Assembly (NCBI RefSeq): GCF_016908195.1
Contig: NZ_JAFBDK010000004.1
Span: forward strand, 62,001-126,000
Direction: 5' to 3'
DNA: 64,000 nt
From: Jeotgalibacillus terrae
Lineage (GTDB): Bacteria; Bacillota; Bacilli; Bacillales; Jeotgalibacillaceae
Part shown: positions 26,646 through 36,391 of the stretch, one piece after another
Position numbering within the stretch: position 1 is the first letter of the stretch
Layout: each line of letters opens with the position of its first letter
Made by a program: the position numbers and the translations under genes
Notes under the pieces: model-generated
What the model was told of the DNA's origin: nothing
What the model saw: the letters and a program-made list of their open reading frames with translations, nothing else
Databases searched by the model: none

Positions 26646-26760
26646 TGCGCTTGAATTAACTATTCATCCATAAACGCCACTTATAATAACAATTTTCCGT
26701 TCACATTAAATGTCATAAATTTATTATTTAATACTTTCTTGTCTTTCCTGACAGTTAAAA

Positions 26761-26918
26761 ATATACTGAGCATCCTCATTTGAAAAAACAAAATATAGAG
26801 GATATACTGAGGATACACCCTTTGTGAAGGATGTCACAAATTGTTCATGTTCAACATATCACATACGCCTTTATTATTGTAAAATGTTTGGTGAACAGTG
26901 GTATAGTAAATTTACTAG
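26761..26918 (+). promoter_or_regulatory. cydA control region with Rex-type operator
   Basis: TTGTGAAGGATGTCACAA at 26822-26839 fits the Rex consensus TTGTGAA-N4-TTCACAA with one mismatch. Rex senses NADH/NAD+ and represses bd oxidase genes in relatives. Upstream, ATATACTGAG occurs at 26761 and 26803, about 41 bases apart. A weak promoter, TTGTAA and TATAGT with a 19-base gap, lies at 26877-26907. A perfect 14-base palindrome TAGTAAATTTACTA covers the expected transcription start. Nothing else was seen between 26646 and 26760. Confidence 0.7.
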
Positions 26919-26944
26919 TATGAAGCTTTTTTAGGAGGGGAATC

Positions 26945-28285
26945 ATGTTGGAACTCGATGGCGTAATGCTCAGTCGGCTGTTAACAGCTTCGACTCTCAT
27001 ATTCCACGTTATATTTGCAACAATTGGTGTAGGTATCCCGGTCATGATTGCGATTGCTGAGTTCATTGGACTTAAAAAAAATGACCCTCATTACTTACTG
27101 CTTGCAAGAAGATGGGCAAGAGGATTTACGATTACAGTTGCAGTCGGGGTTGTAACAGGTACAGCAATTGGTCTGCAATTATCACTTCTGTGGCCAAGCT
27201 TTATGCAGGTGGCAGGTCAGGTCATTGCACTGCCATTATTTATGGAAACTTTTGCTTTCTTCTTTGAAGCAATCTTTTTGGGTATTTACCTGTATACATG
27301 GGACAGATTCAAAAACCGCTGGTTACACTGGCTGTTAAATATACCGATCGTGATCGGAGCATCTTTATCAGCGTTTTTCATCACAACGGTAAACGCCTTT
27401 ATGAATACGCCACAGGGCTTTGATATCATTGATGGGGAAACAGTTAATATCAGTCCGCTGGCTGCTATGTTCAATCCTGCAACGCCTACAAAGGTGTTCC
27501 ACGTCATTACATCAAGTTATATGACATCGGCACTGATCTTAGCTGCTATCACGGCTTTTATTATTCTGGCGAAAAAAGGAACAGATTATCATAAGAAAGC
27601 GCTAAGGCTTACAATGACAGCTGCGCTGATTTTCTCAGCAGGTACTGCACTTGCAGGGGATCTGTCAGCAAAGTTCCTTGCTAAAGAGCAGCCTGAAAAG
27701 CTTGCTGCTGCTGAGTGGCACTTTGAAACTGAATCAAATGCTGACCTTATCATTTTCGGAACAATAGATGAGAATAATGAAATCAGCAATGAGATAAGAA
27801 TTCCCGGTATGCTGAGTTTTCTGGCAGGTAATTCATTTGATACCGAAGTAATTGGTCTGGATGAATTTCCTGAAGAAGAACGCCCTCCGTTATGGGTGCA
27901 TTATATGTTTGATATGATGGTCGGAATCGGGATGTACTCTTTATTCATAGCTGGACTGTTTGTTATGTTCATGTTCATCAAACGGTTCAATGAATGGAAT
28001 AAGTTACTCCTGATGGGGATCGTTGCGAGTGGCCCACTTGCTATGCTCGCGATTGAATTCGGCTGGATCTATGCAGAAGTTGGCCGTCAGCCATGGATTT
28101 TAAGAGGCATTATGACAGTTGATGAAGCAGCCACAACCTCCGGATCAGTCGGGATTGCTTTCGGTCTCTTCCTGGCACTCTACGCAGTACTTGGATTCTT
28201 CTGCGTGAAAGTGCTCTTGAGAATGTTCAAAAATAGACCGCCTGAAGCAGAACTCGAAAAGCGCTTCCCTGGAGGCAGTCTGTAA
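26945..28285 (+). CDS. cydA: Cytochrome bd-type ubiquinol/menaquinol oxidase subunit I
   Basis: A 446-residue membrane protein with nine or so helices. The heme ligand H21 lies in STLIFHVIFAT, and the quinol-site motif GRQPWILRG is near the C-terminus. The Q loop is short, as in Gram-positive and cyanide-insensitive types. It reduces oxygen to water with electrons from menaquinol. Length and sequence recall B. subtilis YthA more than CydA. AGGAGGGG precedes the start. cydB follows after 95 bases. Confidence 0.93.
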   Translation: MLELDGVMLSRLLTASTLIFHVIFATIGVGIPVMIAIAEFIGLKKNDPHYLLLARRWARGFTITVAVGVVTGTAIGLQLSLLWPSFMQVAGQVIALPLFMETFAFFFEAIFLGIYLYTWDRFKNRWLHWLLNIPIVIGASLSAFFITTVNAFMNTPQGFDIIDGETVNISPLAAMFNPATPTKVFHVITSSYMTSALILAAITAFIILAKKGTDYHKKALRLTMTAALIFSAGTALAGDLSAKFLAKEQPEKLAAAEWHFETESNADLIIFGTIDENNEISNEIRIPGMLSFLAGNSFDTEVIGLDEFPEEERPPLWVHYMFDMMVGIGMYSLFIAGLFVMFMFIKRFNEWNKLLLMGIVASGPLAMLAIEFGWIYAEVGRQPWILRGIMTVDEAATTSGSVGIAFGLFLALYAVLGFFCVKVLLRMFKNRPPEAELEKRFPGGSL

Positions 28286-28389
28286 GACAGATAATGAAAT
28301 ACAATGAGCAGGCAGCATGGTGAAAGTTTTTCCCTGATGCCTGCTTTAAAGTGAATATAAAATAATGCCAAGGGGGAGGAATGACTGCT

Positions 28390-29403
28390 ATGAGCTTAGA
28401 GATTATTGGAATTACAGTTTTGTGGCTGTTTTTATACGGTTACTTAATCGTTGCATCGATTGATTTCGGAGCGGGCTTTTTTGCTTATTATGCAAGAGTG
28501 TCTAAAAAAGAACATATTATGAGTAAGCTGATCAGCAGATATCTGTCACCGGTCTGGGAAGTAACGAATGTATTTTTCGTATTCTTCTTTGTTGGTCTGG
28601 TCGGTTTTTTTCCTGATACAGCCTACTATTATGGAACTGCCCTTTTGTTACCGGGTTCAGTTGCAATTATTTTAATTGCAATCAGAGGTTCATTTTATGC
28701 ATTCGGTAATTATGGTTCTAAAGACAGCACGTTATACTTATTCTTATATGGTGCGACCGGTCTTTTAATTCCAGCTTCACTATCAACAGCATTGACGATT
28801 TCTGAAGGTGGATATTTAAGAGAGGATGAAACTGGCGTTACATTTCTAGCAGGTGAATTGTTCACAAGTCCATATTCATGGAGTGTGGTATTTCTTGCAA
28901 TTGTCTCTGTATTATATATCAGTGCGAGCTTTTTAACTTATTATGCAGATCGTGCAGAAGATTATGATTCCAGGGCGATTATGAGAAAGTTTGCACTGTT
29001 TTGGGGTGCTCCCACTATTATCGCAAGTTTAATGGTATTTGCCGGACTGCGTTCACATAATGGGGAGCACTTTGAAAGAGCGCTTGATCTATGGTGGATG
29101 TTTGGCTTGTCACTGGTATTCTTCCTGATAGCAGGCTACCTGATTTTCAAGAAAAAGAACTATGGAACAGCATTCCTCATGGTTATGCTTCAATTTTTCT
29201 TTGCATTCTTTGGTTATGGAGCTTCTCACTTACCGTACATTCTTTATCCGTTTATCACGGTAGAAGGCAGCGTTGTGAATGAAACGATGGGTATAGCTCT
29301 GGTTACTGTGTTTATATTGGGGCTGTGCCTGCTGATTCCATCTCTATACCTGCTCATGAGACTCTTCCTCTTTGATGCAGATTATGTAAAAGGGAAAAAA
29401 TAA
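28390..29403 (+). CDS. cydB: Cytochrome bd-type oxidase subunit II
   Basis: A 337-residue membrane protein with eight or nine helices, resembling B. subtilis YthB. Typical N-terminal sequence: a hydrophobic helix followed by IDFGAGFFAYYARV. It binds no heme but completes the bd complex with subunit I. The ATG at 28390 has AGGGGGAGGA nine bases upstream; an in-frame ATG at 28381 touches the ribosome site. No cydCD assembly transporter follows, although yknUV lies upstream. Confidence 0.9.
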   Translation: MSLEIIGITVLWLFLYGYLIVASIDFGAGFFAYYARVSKKEHIMSKLISRYLSPVWEVTNVFFVFFFVGLVGFFPDTAYYYGTALLLPGSVAIILIAIRGSFYAFGNYGSKDSTLYLFLYGATGLLIPASLSTALTISEGGYLREDETGVTFLAGELFTSPYSWSVVFLAIVSVLYISASFLTYYADRAEDYDSRAIMRKFALFWGAPTIIASLMVFAGLRSHNGEHFERALDLWWMFGLSLVFFLIAGYLIFKKKNYGTAFLMVMLQFFFAFFGYGASHLPYILYPFITVEGSVVNETMGIALVTVFILGLCLLIPSLYLLMRLFLFDADYVKGKK

Positions 29404-29466
29404 ACTCTTTTTCTGAATTTTCCTGTGCTAAAATGAAAGTAAGTACACGATAGTGGGGGAAGCAAC

Positions 29467-30126
29467 GTGAAAAAAGAATTTGTGGTAATTGGACTTGGAC
29501 GCTTTGGCGGCAGTATTGTCCGCGAATTAGTTGAACAGGGTATGGAAGTTATGGCGATTGATAAATTTGAGGATAAGGTGGATGAATTCTCTCAGATTGC
29601 GACACACGCAGTGATGGCGGATTCAACAGATGAAGCAGCATTAAGAAGCCTTGGAATCAGGAACTTTGATCATGTCATTGTCGCAATAGGAGATGACATT
29701 CAGGCCAGTATCCTCACGACGCTGATGCTAAAAGAAATCGGCGTAAAGAAAATCACAGTAAAAGCACAAAATGACTATCACGAAAAAGTACTGGAACGGA
29801 TCGGGGCAGATAAGGTTGTTCACCCTGAGAGAGATATGGGAAAAAGAATTGCTCATAACATCGTTTCAAACAATGTGCTGGATTATCTGGAACTATCAGA
29901 TGAGCATTCAATCGTGGAGATTGCAGCAAACAATCTGCTGATCGGAAACTCGATCATAGAACTCGATATTCGTGCAAAATACGGTATTAATATTGTAGCC
30001 ATTAAAAGAGGGGATGATATCATCGTGTCCCCGCAGGCTAATGATGTGATACAAAAAGGAGACATCCTGATTGTTATCGGGGCGGATAATGACATTAATC
30101 GTTTTGAAAAACGTGTAATGCAGTAA
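29467..30126 (+). CDS. ktrC: Potassium uptake regulatory subunit KtrC
   Basis: A 219-residue cytosolic RCK protein. The N-terminal NAD/ATP-binding Rossmann domain shows GLGRFGGS, and the C-terminal RCK_C domain (about 140-219) is the site that binds cyclic di-AMP in KtrA/KtrC proteins. It gates a KtrB/KtrD membrane channel, which is not encoded here. It begins with GTG after GGGGGA. Downstream is a perfect palindromic terminator shared with rnjA. Confidence 0.92.
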   Translation: MKKEFVVIGLGRFGGSIVRELVEQGMEVMAIDKFEDKVDEFSQIATHAVMADSTDEAALRSLGIRNFDHVIVAIGDDIQASILTTLMLKEIGVKKITVKAQNDYHEKVLERIGADKVVHPERDMGKRIAHNIVSNNVLDYLELSDEHSIVEIAANNLLIGNSIIELDIRAKYGINIVAIKRGDDIIVSPQANDVIQKGDILIVIGADNDINRFEKRVMQ

Positions 30127-30158
30127 AAAAAGCTGAGACAATTGTCTCAGCTTTTTTT
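30125..30158. terminator. Bidirectional terminator between ktrC and rnjA
   Basis: AAAAAGCTGAGACAATTG and its reverse complement form a perfect palindrome ending in T residues. Same core as the terminators after corA and dapL. Confidence 0.92.
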
Positions 30159-31824
30159 ATACCTCCATAATAATCGGAAGGATCATTGGGCGGCGTTTCG
30201 TTTTTTCATATAAAAACGGCTCAAGTGTATCAGTAATTTCATTTTTAATCTCTGACCACTGGCTTGTCTTATTTGCAAGAACTTTGTTCAGGTGCTTATA
30301 AAGAAGGTGCTGTGCCTGATTGATCAGTTCCCCGGATTCTCTCATATAAACAAAACCTCTGGAGATCAGATCAGGACCTGAAGCAATCTTATGATCATTC
30401 AGATTCAGACTGACAACTACAACAACAAGTCCTTCTTCTGAGAGGACGCGACGGTCTCTGAGTACGATATTGCCTATATCACCAATACCGCTGCCATCAA
30501 TATAGACATTGCCGGAAGGAATTTTCCCTGCAATCGCGGCTTCGTTACTGCCCAGTGCCAGAACATCACCGTTTTCCATAAGGAAGCAATTCTCTTCAGG
30601 AACGCCACAGTCTACAGCGAGACTTGCGTGCATTTTCTGCATTCTGTATTCACCGTGGATCGGCATAAAAAATTTCGGTTTTATCAAACGAAGCATCAGC
30701 TTCTGTTCTTCCTGGGATCCGTGTCCTGAAGTATGGATATTATTCAATGGTCCGTGGATCACGTTAGCTCCTGCACGGTATAACAGGTTAATTGTACGGT
30801 TTACACTGATTGTATTACCCGGAATTGGTGAAGATGAGAATACCACAGTGTCACCAGGGATAATCTGAATCTGACGGTGAGTACCATTCGCAATTCTTGA
30901 AAGGGCAGCCATCGGTTCACCCTGACTTCCCGTACATAAAATGACCACTTTATCTGCAGGCATTCTGTTCAGCGTATGTGCGTCAATAAAAGTATCTTTA
31001 GGTGCATTGATATAGCCTAATTCGTGTCCGATATTAATGGCATTGTCCATGCTTCTTCCAAATACTGCAACTTTACGTCCGTATTTAACAGCTGATTCAA
31101 CGACCTGCTGCAGACGGTAAATATTAGAGGCGAAGGTCGCAAAAATGATACGTCCATTTACAGTCTGGAAAATATCATCGATGCTCTCACCGACCTTACG
31201 TTCAGATAAAGTAAAGTTTGGCACTTCACTGTTCGTACTGTCCGAAAGAAGTGCAAGCACACCTTCTTTACCGATCTCAGCCATCTTAGTCAGATTTGCC
31301 GGATCACCAACAGGGGTAAAGTCAAACTTAAAATCGCCTGTGTGTACAATATTGCCTGGGGGAGTCTTCACAACAACTCCGAATGAATCAGGAATACTGT
31401 GGGTAGTGCGGAAAAAGCTGACGGCTGTCTTACGGAATTTGATTACGTCATCTTCATCTATTGTATGAAGTCGGGTGGATCTTAAAAGACCGTGTTCTTC
31501 AAGCTTGTTTTTCAAAAGGCCAAGTGCAAGCTTTCCACCGTATACCGGTACATTAACCTGACGGAGCAGATAAGGAATTCCGCCAATATGGTCTTCATGG
31601 CCGTGAGTAATAAATAAACCTTTAATTTTATCCAGGTTTTTCTCAAGGTATGTGTAATCAGGAATTACATAATCAATTCCAAGAAGTTCATCTTCAGGGA
31701 ATTTAATGCCGGCATCGATCAGAATAATTTCATCCTGAAACTGAACGCCATAAGTGTTTTTACCGATTTCTCCAAGACCGCCGAGGGCAAACACAGCAGT
31801 CTGGTCATTTTTAACAAATTTCAT
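30157..31824 (-). CDS. rnjA: Ribonuclease J1
   Basis: A 555-residue metallo-beta-lactamase/beta-CASP ribonuclease with both endonuclease and 5'-exonuclease activity, central to mRNA decay and rRNA maturation. The zinc motif HGHEDHIGG covers H74, H76, D78 and H79; H-rich beta-CASP motifs follow (IHGEYRM). Full length for the family. It is the second gene of a minus-strand unit with rpoY, 3 bases apart. That pairing is conserved in Bacillales. Confidence 0.96.
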   Translation of the reverse strand: MKFVKNDQTAVFALGGLGEIGKNTYGVQFQDEIILIDAGIKFPEDELLGIDYVIPDYTYLEKNLDKIKGLFITHGHEDHIGGIPYLLRQVNVPVYGGKLALGLLKNKLEEHGLLRSTRLHTIDEDDVIKFRKTAVSFFRTTHSIPDSFGVVVKTPPGNIVHTGDFKFDFTPVGDPANLTKMAEIGKEGVLALLSDSTNSEVPNFTLSERKVGESIDDIFQTVNGRIIFATFASNIYRLQQVVESAVKYGRKVAVFGRSMDNAINIGHELGYINAPKDTFIDAHTLNRMPADKVVILCTGSQGEPMAALSRIANGTHRQIQIIPGDTVVFSSSPIPGNTISVNRTINLLYRAGANVIHGPLNNIHTSGHGSQEEQKLMLRLIKPKFFMPIHGEYRMQKMHASLAVDCGVPEENCFLMENGDVLALGSNEAAIAGKIPSGNVYIDGSGIGDIGNIVLRDRRVLSEEGLVVVVVSLNLNDHKIASGPDLISRGFVYMRESGELINQAQHLLYKHLNKVLANKTSQWSEIKNEITDTLEPFLYEKTKRRPMILPIIMEV

Positions 31825-31827
31825 TTA

Positions 31828-32037
31828 TTAAAACTGTTCCAGCTGGTAGTTTTGGTGATTTTGCTCGTATTCTAAATATTTGCCCTCTAGCTTTTGTACA
31901 AATTCAATGTTAAAACCATGTCCGCTGAGCTTTTTACGAACTTCTTCTTCAGTTTCAGCTTCGATATACATTGCTTTCGTTTTTTCACGTACTGGTACCT
32001 CTGACGCTACTTCCTGGTAATAGACTTTAAAAATCAT
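31828..32037 (-). CDS. rpoY: RNA polymerase epsilon subunit RpoY (YkzG)
   Basis: A 69-residue acidic protein matching the small RNA polymerase subunit epsilon of Firmicutes. It starts [20 protein letters not shown] and has the typical C-terminal tyrosine-rich tail. GGAGAG precedes the ATG. The stop lies 3 bases before rnjA, so transcription and probably translation are coupled. Confidence 0.93.
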   Translation of the reverse strand: MIFKVYYQEVASEVPVREKTKAMYIEAETEEEVRKKLSGHGFNIEFVQKLEGKYLEYEQNHQNYQLEQF

Positions 32038-32170
32038 GTGAATCTCTCCTCCATATCATTACTAAAAAAGCGCAGTCATAGCGCTTTAATTATCGTGTTT
32101 GGTCCCCTGATCGGGGGTTTATAAATAATTATGATCATTTATAAGCAAATTTATAATTCCCTGTTAAATA

Positions 32171-32204
32171 AAGAACAGCCCTCCTGATTGTGAAGGGCTT
32201 ACAG
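32171..32204 (-). terminator. Terminator after the 23-codon gene (minus strand)
   Basis: On the minus strand AGCCCT and AGGGCT pair around an 11-base loop, followed by TGTTCTTTATTT. The stem is short but fits the end of the small unit just upstream. Confidence 0.6.
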
Positions 32205-32208
32205 GGGC

Positions 32209-32280
32209 TCAGGCAATCATCTTTTTACGCAGCATGTCTCTCCACTGTCGTGCAAGCTTTTTCTTAAGCTTCTTCAACAT
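32209..32280 (-). CDS. Very short basic peptide gene (23 residues)
   Basis: ATG at 32280 follows GGAGTGA at a usable distance. The peptide starts MLKKLKKKLAR and ends RKKMIA; it has seven lysines, three arginines, one tryptophan and one aspartate, and could form an amphipathic cationic helix. A consensus-like promoter lies just upstream and a terminator downstream, so the unit is complete. I do not recognise the family. The -10 region overlaps GATAATGATAAG, which resembles two hexamers of a Fur box. Small basic proteins are known in Bacillus iron-sparing control, but that link is inference. Confidence 0.6.
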   Translation of the reverse strand: MLKKLKKKLARQWRDMLRKKMIA

Positions 32281-32301
32281 GGCGGATCACTCCTTATCAT
32301 T

Positions 32302-32330
32302 ATCATAACGCGGAATGAGCGATCTGTAAA
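32302..32330 (-). promoter_or_regulatory. Sigma-A promoter of the 23-codon gene
   Basis: On the minus strand TTTACA and TATGAT are exactly 17 bases apart. The expected RNA start is only some 15-20 bases before the ATG. The repeat GATAATGATAAG at 32293-32304 overlaps the -10. Confidence 0.65.
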
Positions 32331-32370
32331 GATAAGGTTCTTGACATATAAGATGAAAAACGTTATTGAT

Positions 32371-32925
32371 TTATCTTTCTAGTGGGATAGCTCCATCAGG
32401 TTCTTTAAAAGGATCGTTTGAATCTATATGGTCATAAAACATAATTCCGTTCAGATGATCAATTTCATGTTGTGCTGCTACAGCCGCAAGTCCTTTAAGG
32501 CGGAATTTAAGTTCTGCATCATCCGGACCGATGCCCCGGATTGTTACCCGTGCATAACGAGGCACATACCCCGGAATATTTTCATCTACAGACAGACAAC
32601 CTTCACCGGAAGTAAGGTAAGTTTTATCAACCGAATGACTGATTATTTTAGGATTGGCCATACTAAAGCTGTAAGACTTACCGTTATCATCCTGTATATG
32701 AAGCGCGAATATCTGTTTAGAAACATTAATTTGCGGAGCCGCCAGTCCGATTCCGGGGCGCAGCTGATATTCATCGGCGGTCTCCGGATCCTGGCTGTTC
32801 TTAATATATTCAAGCAGTGAAGACATCACATTCTTATCTTCATCACTTAGAGGGAGGCTGACTTTTTCAGCTTTTTCTCTAAGTACAGGATGGCCATCAC
32901 GAACAATATCTTTCATCGTAATCAT
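32371..32925 (-). CDS. def: Peptide deformylase
   Basis: A 184-residue metal-dependent deformylase that removes the formyl group from nascent proteins. All three motifs are intact: GIGLAAPQ (58-65), EGCLS (108-112, metal ligand C110) and HEIDH (153-157). The insertions place it with type II deformylases, like B. subtilis DefB (YkrB), the main enzyme there. It is transcribed toward the small basic-peptide gene; its upstream region holds TATAAT-like sequences near 32953. Confidence 0.95.
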   Translation of the reverse strand: MITMKDIVRDGHPVLREKAEKVSLPLSDEDKNVMSSLLEYIKNSQDPETADEYQLRPGIGLAAPQINVSKQIFALHIQDDNGKSYSFSMANPKIISHSVDKTYLTSGEGCLSVDENIPGYVPRYARVTIRGIGPDDAELKFRLKGLAAVAAQHEIDHLNGIMFYDHIDSNDPFKEPDGAIPLER

Positions 32926-33081
32926 TTTACTTTCCTCCCGAACAAATTCATTATAAGCATTATCATATCAGATATAATGGTTGAAAAAAATTACTAACTC
33001 TGAAATCTGACATGATACGATCACATTAGACAACTTTCATTCAATATATATCATTAACCCGAGATAAATGGGTAAAAAAGA

Positions 33082-33110
33082 TTGAAGTTTGCCGTAATCA
33101 CAGATATGAT
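33082..33110 (+). promoter_or_regulatory. Sigma-A promoter of ykyA
   Basis: TTGAAG and TATGAT are spaced by 17 bases, ending 33 bases before the GTG start. Confidence 0.65.
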
Positions 33111-33143
33111 ATTAAGTGTTATTATTCAAGGGGGTTACATTAA

Positions 33144-33794
33144 GTGAAAACATACATAGCAGGCGCTTTTTGTTTTTCGGCTATTCTGCTTTCCGGGTGT
33201 GTATTCGGGACACCTGCAGAAGAAGAAATCAGCGAAAAACTGGAAGCTGCTGTAGCAGAAGAAGAAGGATATGTGAGTGCGCAGAATGATCTGCGTGACC
33301 TGGAAACAGAAGAACAGCAATTATATGATGAGATTATGGCTCTCAGTATGGAAGAGTTTGAACAGATTAACTCGTTGGCTGATGAAGCATTAAGTAATCT
33401 TGATGCACGGGAAGAAAAACTTAATGAAGAAAGAGAAGCAATCAGCAGTTCTGAAGAAGCGTTCGGTGAAGTGGAAAGTCTGGTATCAGATATAGATTCA
33501 GAAGAACTTCAGCAGCATGTGGAAACGATGATCGAAACGATGAATAACAGATACACATCACATGATGAATTAACAACGGCATATGAAGATGGACTTCAGC
33601 TGAATCGTGAGCTTTATGAAATGCTTAAAAATGAAGATCTTAAACTTGAAGAGCTTGAGCAGCAGGTCACAAAGGTAAACGATCAGAATGCTGTGATTAT
33701 AGAAGCAAATACTGAGTTTAACGATTTAACAAATGAGTATAATGATCTTAAGGCCGAATTTTATAATATGGCAGAACTGAATACTGAAGAGTAG
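33144..33794 (+). CDS. ykyA: YkyA-like cell-wall-binding lipoprotein
   Basis: A 216-residue lipoprotein. The signal peptide (about 1-18) ends in the lipobox LLSGC, so the cysteine near residue 19 should be lipid-modified and the protein held on the outer membrane face. The rest is strongly acidic and helical with long coiled-coil stretches. It matches YkyA, which precedes pdhA in B. subtilis; function is not established. GTG start after AAGGGGG. Confidence 0.85.
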   Translation: MKTYIAGAFCFSAILLSGCVFGTPAEEEISEKLEAAVAEEEGYVSAQNDLRDLETEEQQLYDEIMALSMEEFEQINSLADEALSNLDAREEKLNEEREAISSSEEAFGEVESLVSDIDSEELQQHVETMIETMNNRYTSHDELTTAYEDGLQLNRELYEMLKNEDLKLEELEQQVTKVNDQNAVIIEANTEFNDLTNEYNDLKAEFYNMAELNTEE

Positions 33795-33816
33795 ACAATT
33801 GTCTGCTCTTTTTTTA
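33789..33816 (+). terminator. Terminator after ykyA
   Basis: GAGTAGAC and GTCTGCTC pair around AATT, followed by seven T residues. It includes the last codons of ykyA. Confidence 0.88.
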
Positions 33817-33953
33817 ATTGGCTGCCAAACTCCGTACTAGTCTCCCTCTGTGCCAGACCTGCATTTAACTTGAGCGGAACCTACTTTTGAATTTAAATCA
33901 GCCTTATAACAGTTCGGTTTTTATAGCGTTAATATAGTACAGATACGTATGAA

Positions 33954-34068
33954 ATTAATACAGTTTCATGATTCTGTGTAAAAAAATGACTGAAATAAAA
34001 CCGTCAAAACTTTATGATTGACGTTATATCAGCTGTCATGTAGAATTTATTTCGTAAACTGTATTAAT
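33954..34068 (+). promoter_or_regulatory. pdh promoter flanked by a 13-bp inverted repeat
   Basis: TTGACG (34018) and TAGAAT (34041) with a 17-base gap form a good promoter. ATTAATACAGTTT at 33954-33966 and its exact reverse complement at 34056-34068 bracket it, the right arm lying just after the expected RNA start. The remaining leader to the pdhA start is about 145 bases, A/T-rich, with a weak CCAC/GTGG hairpin. From 33817 to 33953 I see nothing assignable. Confidence 0.65.
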
Positions 34069-34204
34069 GTTTTTAAATATTTTATTGATACAGATAAAAA
34101 GAATTTAGCACTTTAGGTTTTTTACCACTGGATTTGTGGAAAAATATAAAGTAATTGTGTTCTGAAGAAGAATACGAACGAATTTGACAAAACCGAAAGG
34201 ATAG

Positions 34205-35326
<1,122 letters not shown>

Positions 35327-35329
35327 GCC

Positions 35330-36307
35330 ATGGCACAAATGACAATGATTCAGGCAATTACAGATGCACTCCGGACAGAACTTAAAAATGATGAAAATGT
35401 TCTTGTGTTCGGTGAAGACGTTGGTAATAACGGAGGCGTATTCCGTGCAACTGAAGGTCTGCAAAAAGAATTTGGTGAAGATCGCGTTTTTGATACGCCA
35501 CTTGCAGAATCAGGTATCGGCGGTCTTGCGATTGGTTTAGCTCTTGAAGGGTACCGTCCAGTACCGGAAATTCAATTCTTCGGCTTCGTATTTGAAGTAA
35601 TGGACTCAGTCAGCGGCCAGATGGCACGTATGAGATACCGCAGCGGTGGTAAATACAGTTCACCGATCACAATCCGTTCTCCATTTGGCGGTGGTGTTCA
35701 TACGCCTGAACTGCACGCAGACTCTCTTGAAGGCCTGATGGCCCAACAGCCTGGACTGAAGGTTGTTATTCCTTCAACACCAACTGATGCTAAAGGTCTT
35801 CTGATCTCAGCAATCCGTGATAACGATCCGGTTATATTCCTTGAGCACATGAAACTTTACCGTTCATTCCGTGAAGATGTACCTGAAGAAGAGTACACAA
35901 TCGAAATCGGTAAAGCAGATGTAAAGCGTGAAGGAACTGATCTTACAATCGTAACTTACGGTGCAATGGTGCACGAATCACTTAAAGCTGCTGACCAGCT
36001 TGAGAAAGACGGTCATTCTGTAGAAGTGATTGACCTTCGTACAATTCAGCCGCTTGATATCGAAACAATTATTAAGTCAGTTGAGAAGACAAACCGTGCA
36101 ATCGTTGTTCAGGAAGCTCAAAAGCAGGCTGGAATCGCAGCAAGCGTTGTAGCTGAAATCAATGACCGCGCAATCCTTAGCCTTGAAGCACCAGTGCTGC
36201 GTGTGGCAGCTGCTGATACTGTATTCCCATTCTCTCAAGCGGAATCAGTATGGCTTCCAAATGCTAAAGATGTAGTGGAAACAGCTAAAAAAGTACTTGA
36301 ATTTTAA
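35330..36307 (+). CDS. pdhB: Pyruvate dehydrogenase E1 beta subunit
   Basis: A 325-residue transketolase-type beta subunit ([29 protein letters not shown]). It completes the E1 heterotetramer. It starts 3 bases after pdhA, so the two are translated together in equal amounts. Full family length; the C-terminal domain ends normally. A strong hairpin follows before pdhC. Confidence 0.96.
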   Translation: MAQMTMIQAITDALRTELKNDENVLVFGEDVGNNGGVFRATEGLQKEFGEDRVFDTPLAESGIGGLAIGLALEGYRPVPEIQFFGFVFEVMDSVSGQMARMRYRSGGKYSSPITIRSPFGGGVHTPELHADSLEGLMAQQPGLKVVIPSTPTDAKGLLISAIRDNDPVIFLEHMKLYRSFREDVPEEEYTIEIGKADVKREGTDLTIVTYGAMVHESLKAADQLEKDGHSVEVIDLRTIQPLDIETIIKSVEKTNRAIVVQEAQKQAGIAASVVAEINDRAILSLEAPVLRVAAADTVFPFSQAESVWLPNAKDVVETAKKVLEF

Positions 36308-36310
36308 TCT

Positions 36311-36342
36311 GTAAAACGGAGAATTTTCTCCGTTTTACCTTT
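36311..36342 (+). terminator. Internal hairpin between pdhB and pdhC
   Basis: GTAAAACGGAGAA and its exact reverse complement are separated by two bases and followed by CTTTTC. The U tract is weak. It may attenuate transcription or protect the pdhAB part of the mRNA from 3' decay. Confidence 0.7.
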
Positions 36343-36391
36343 TCATAAAAGTATGTAACAAAGAAAATTCCTAACCAGGAGGGTGAAAACA

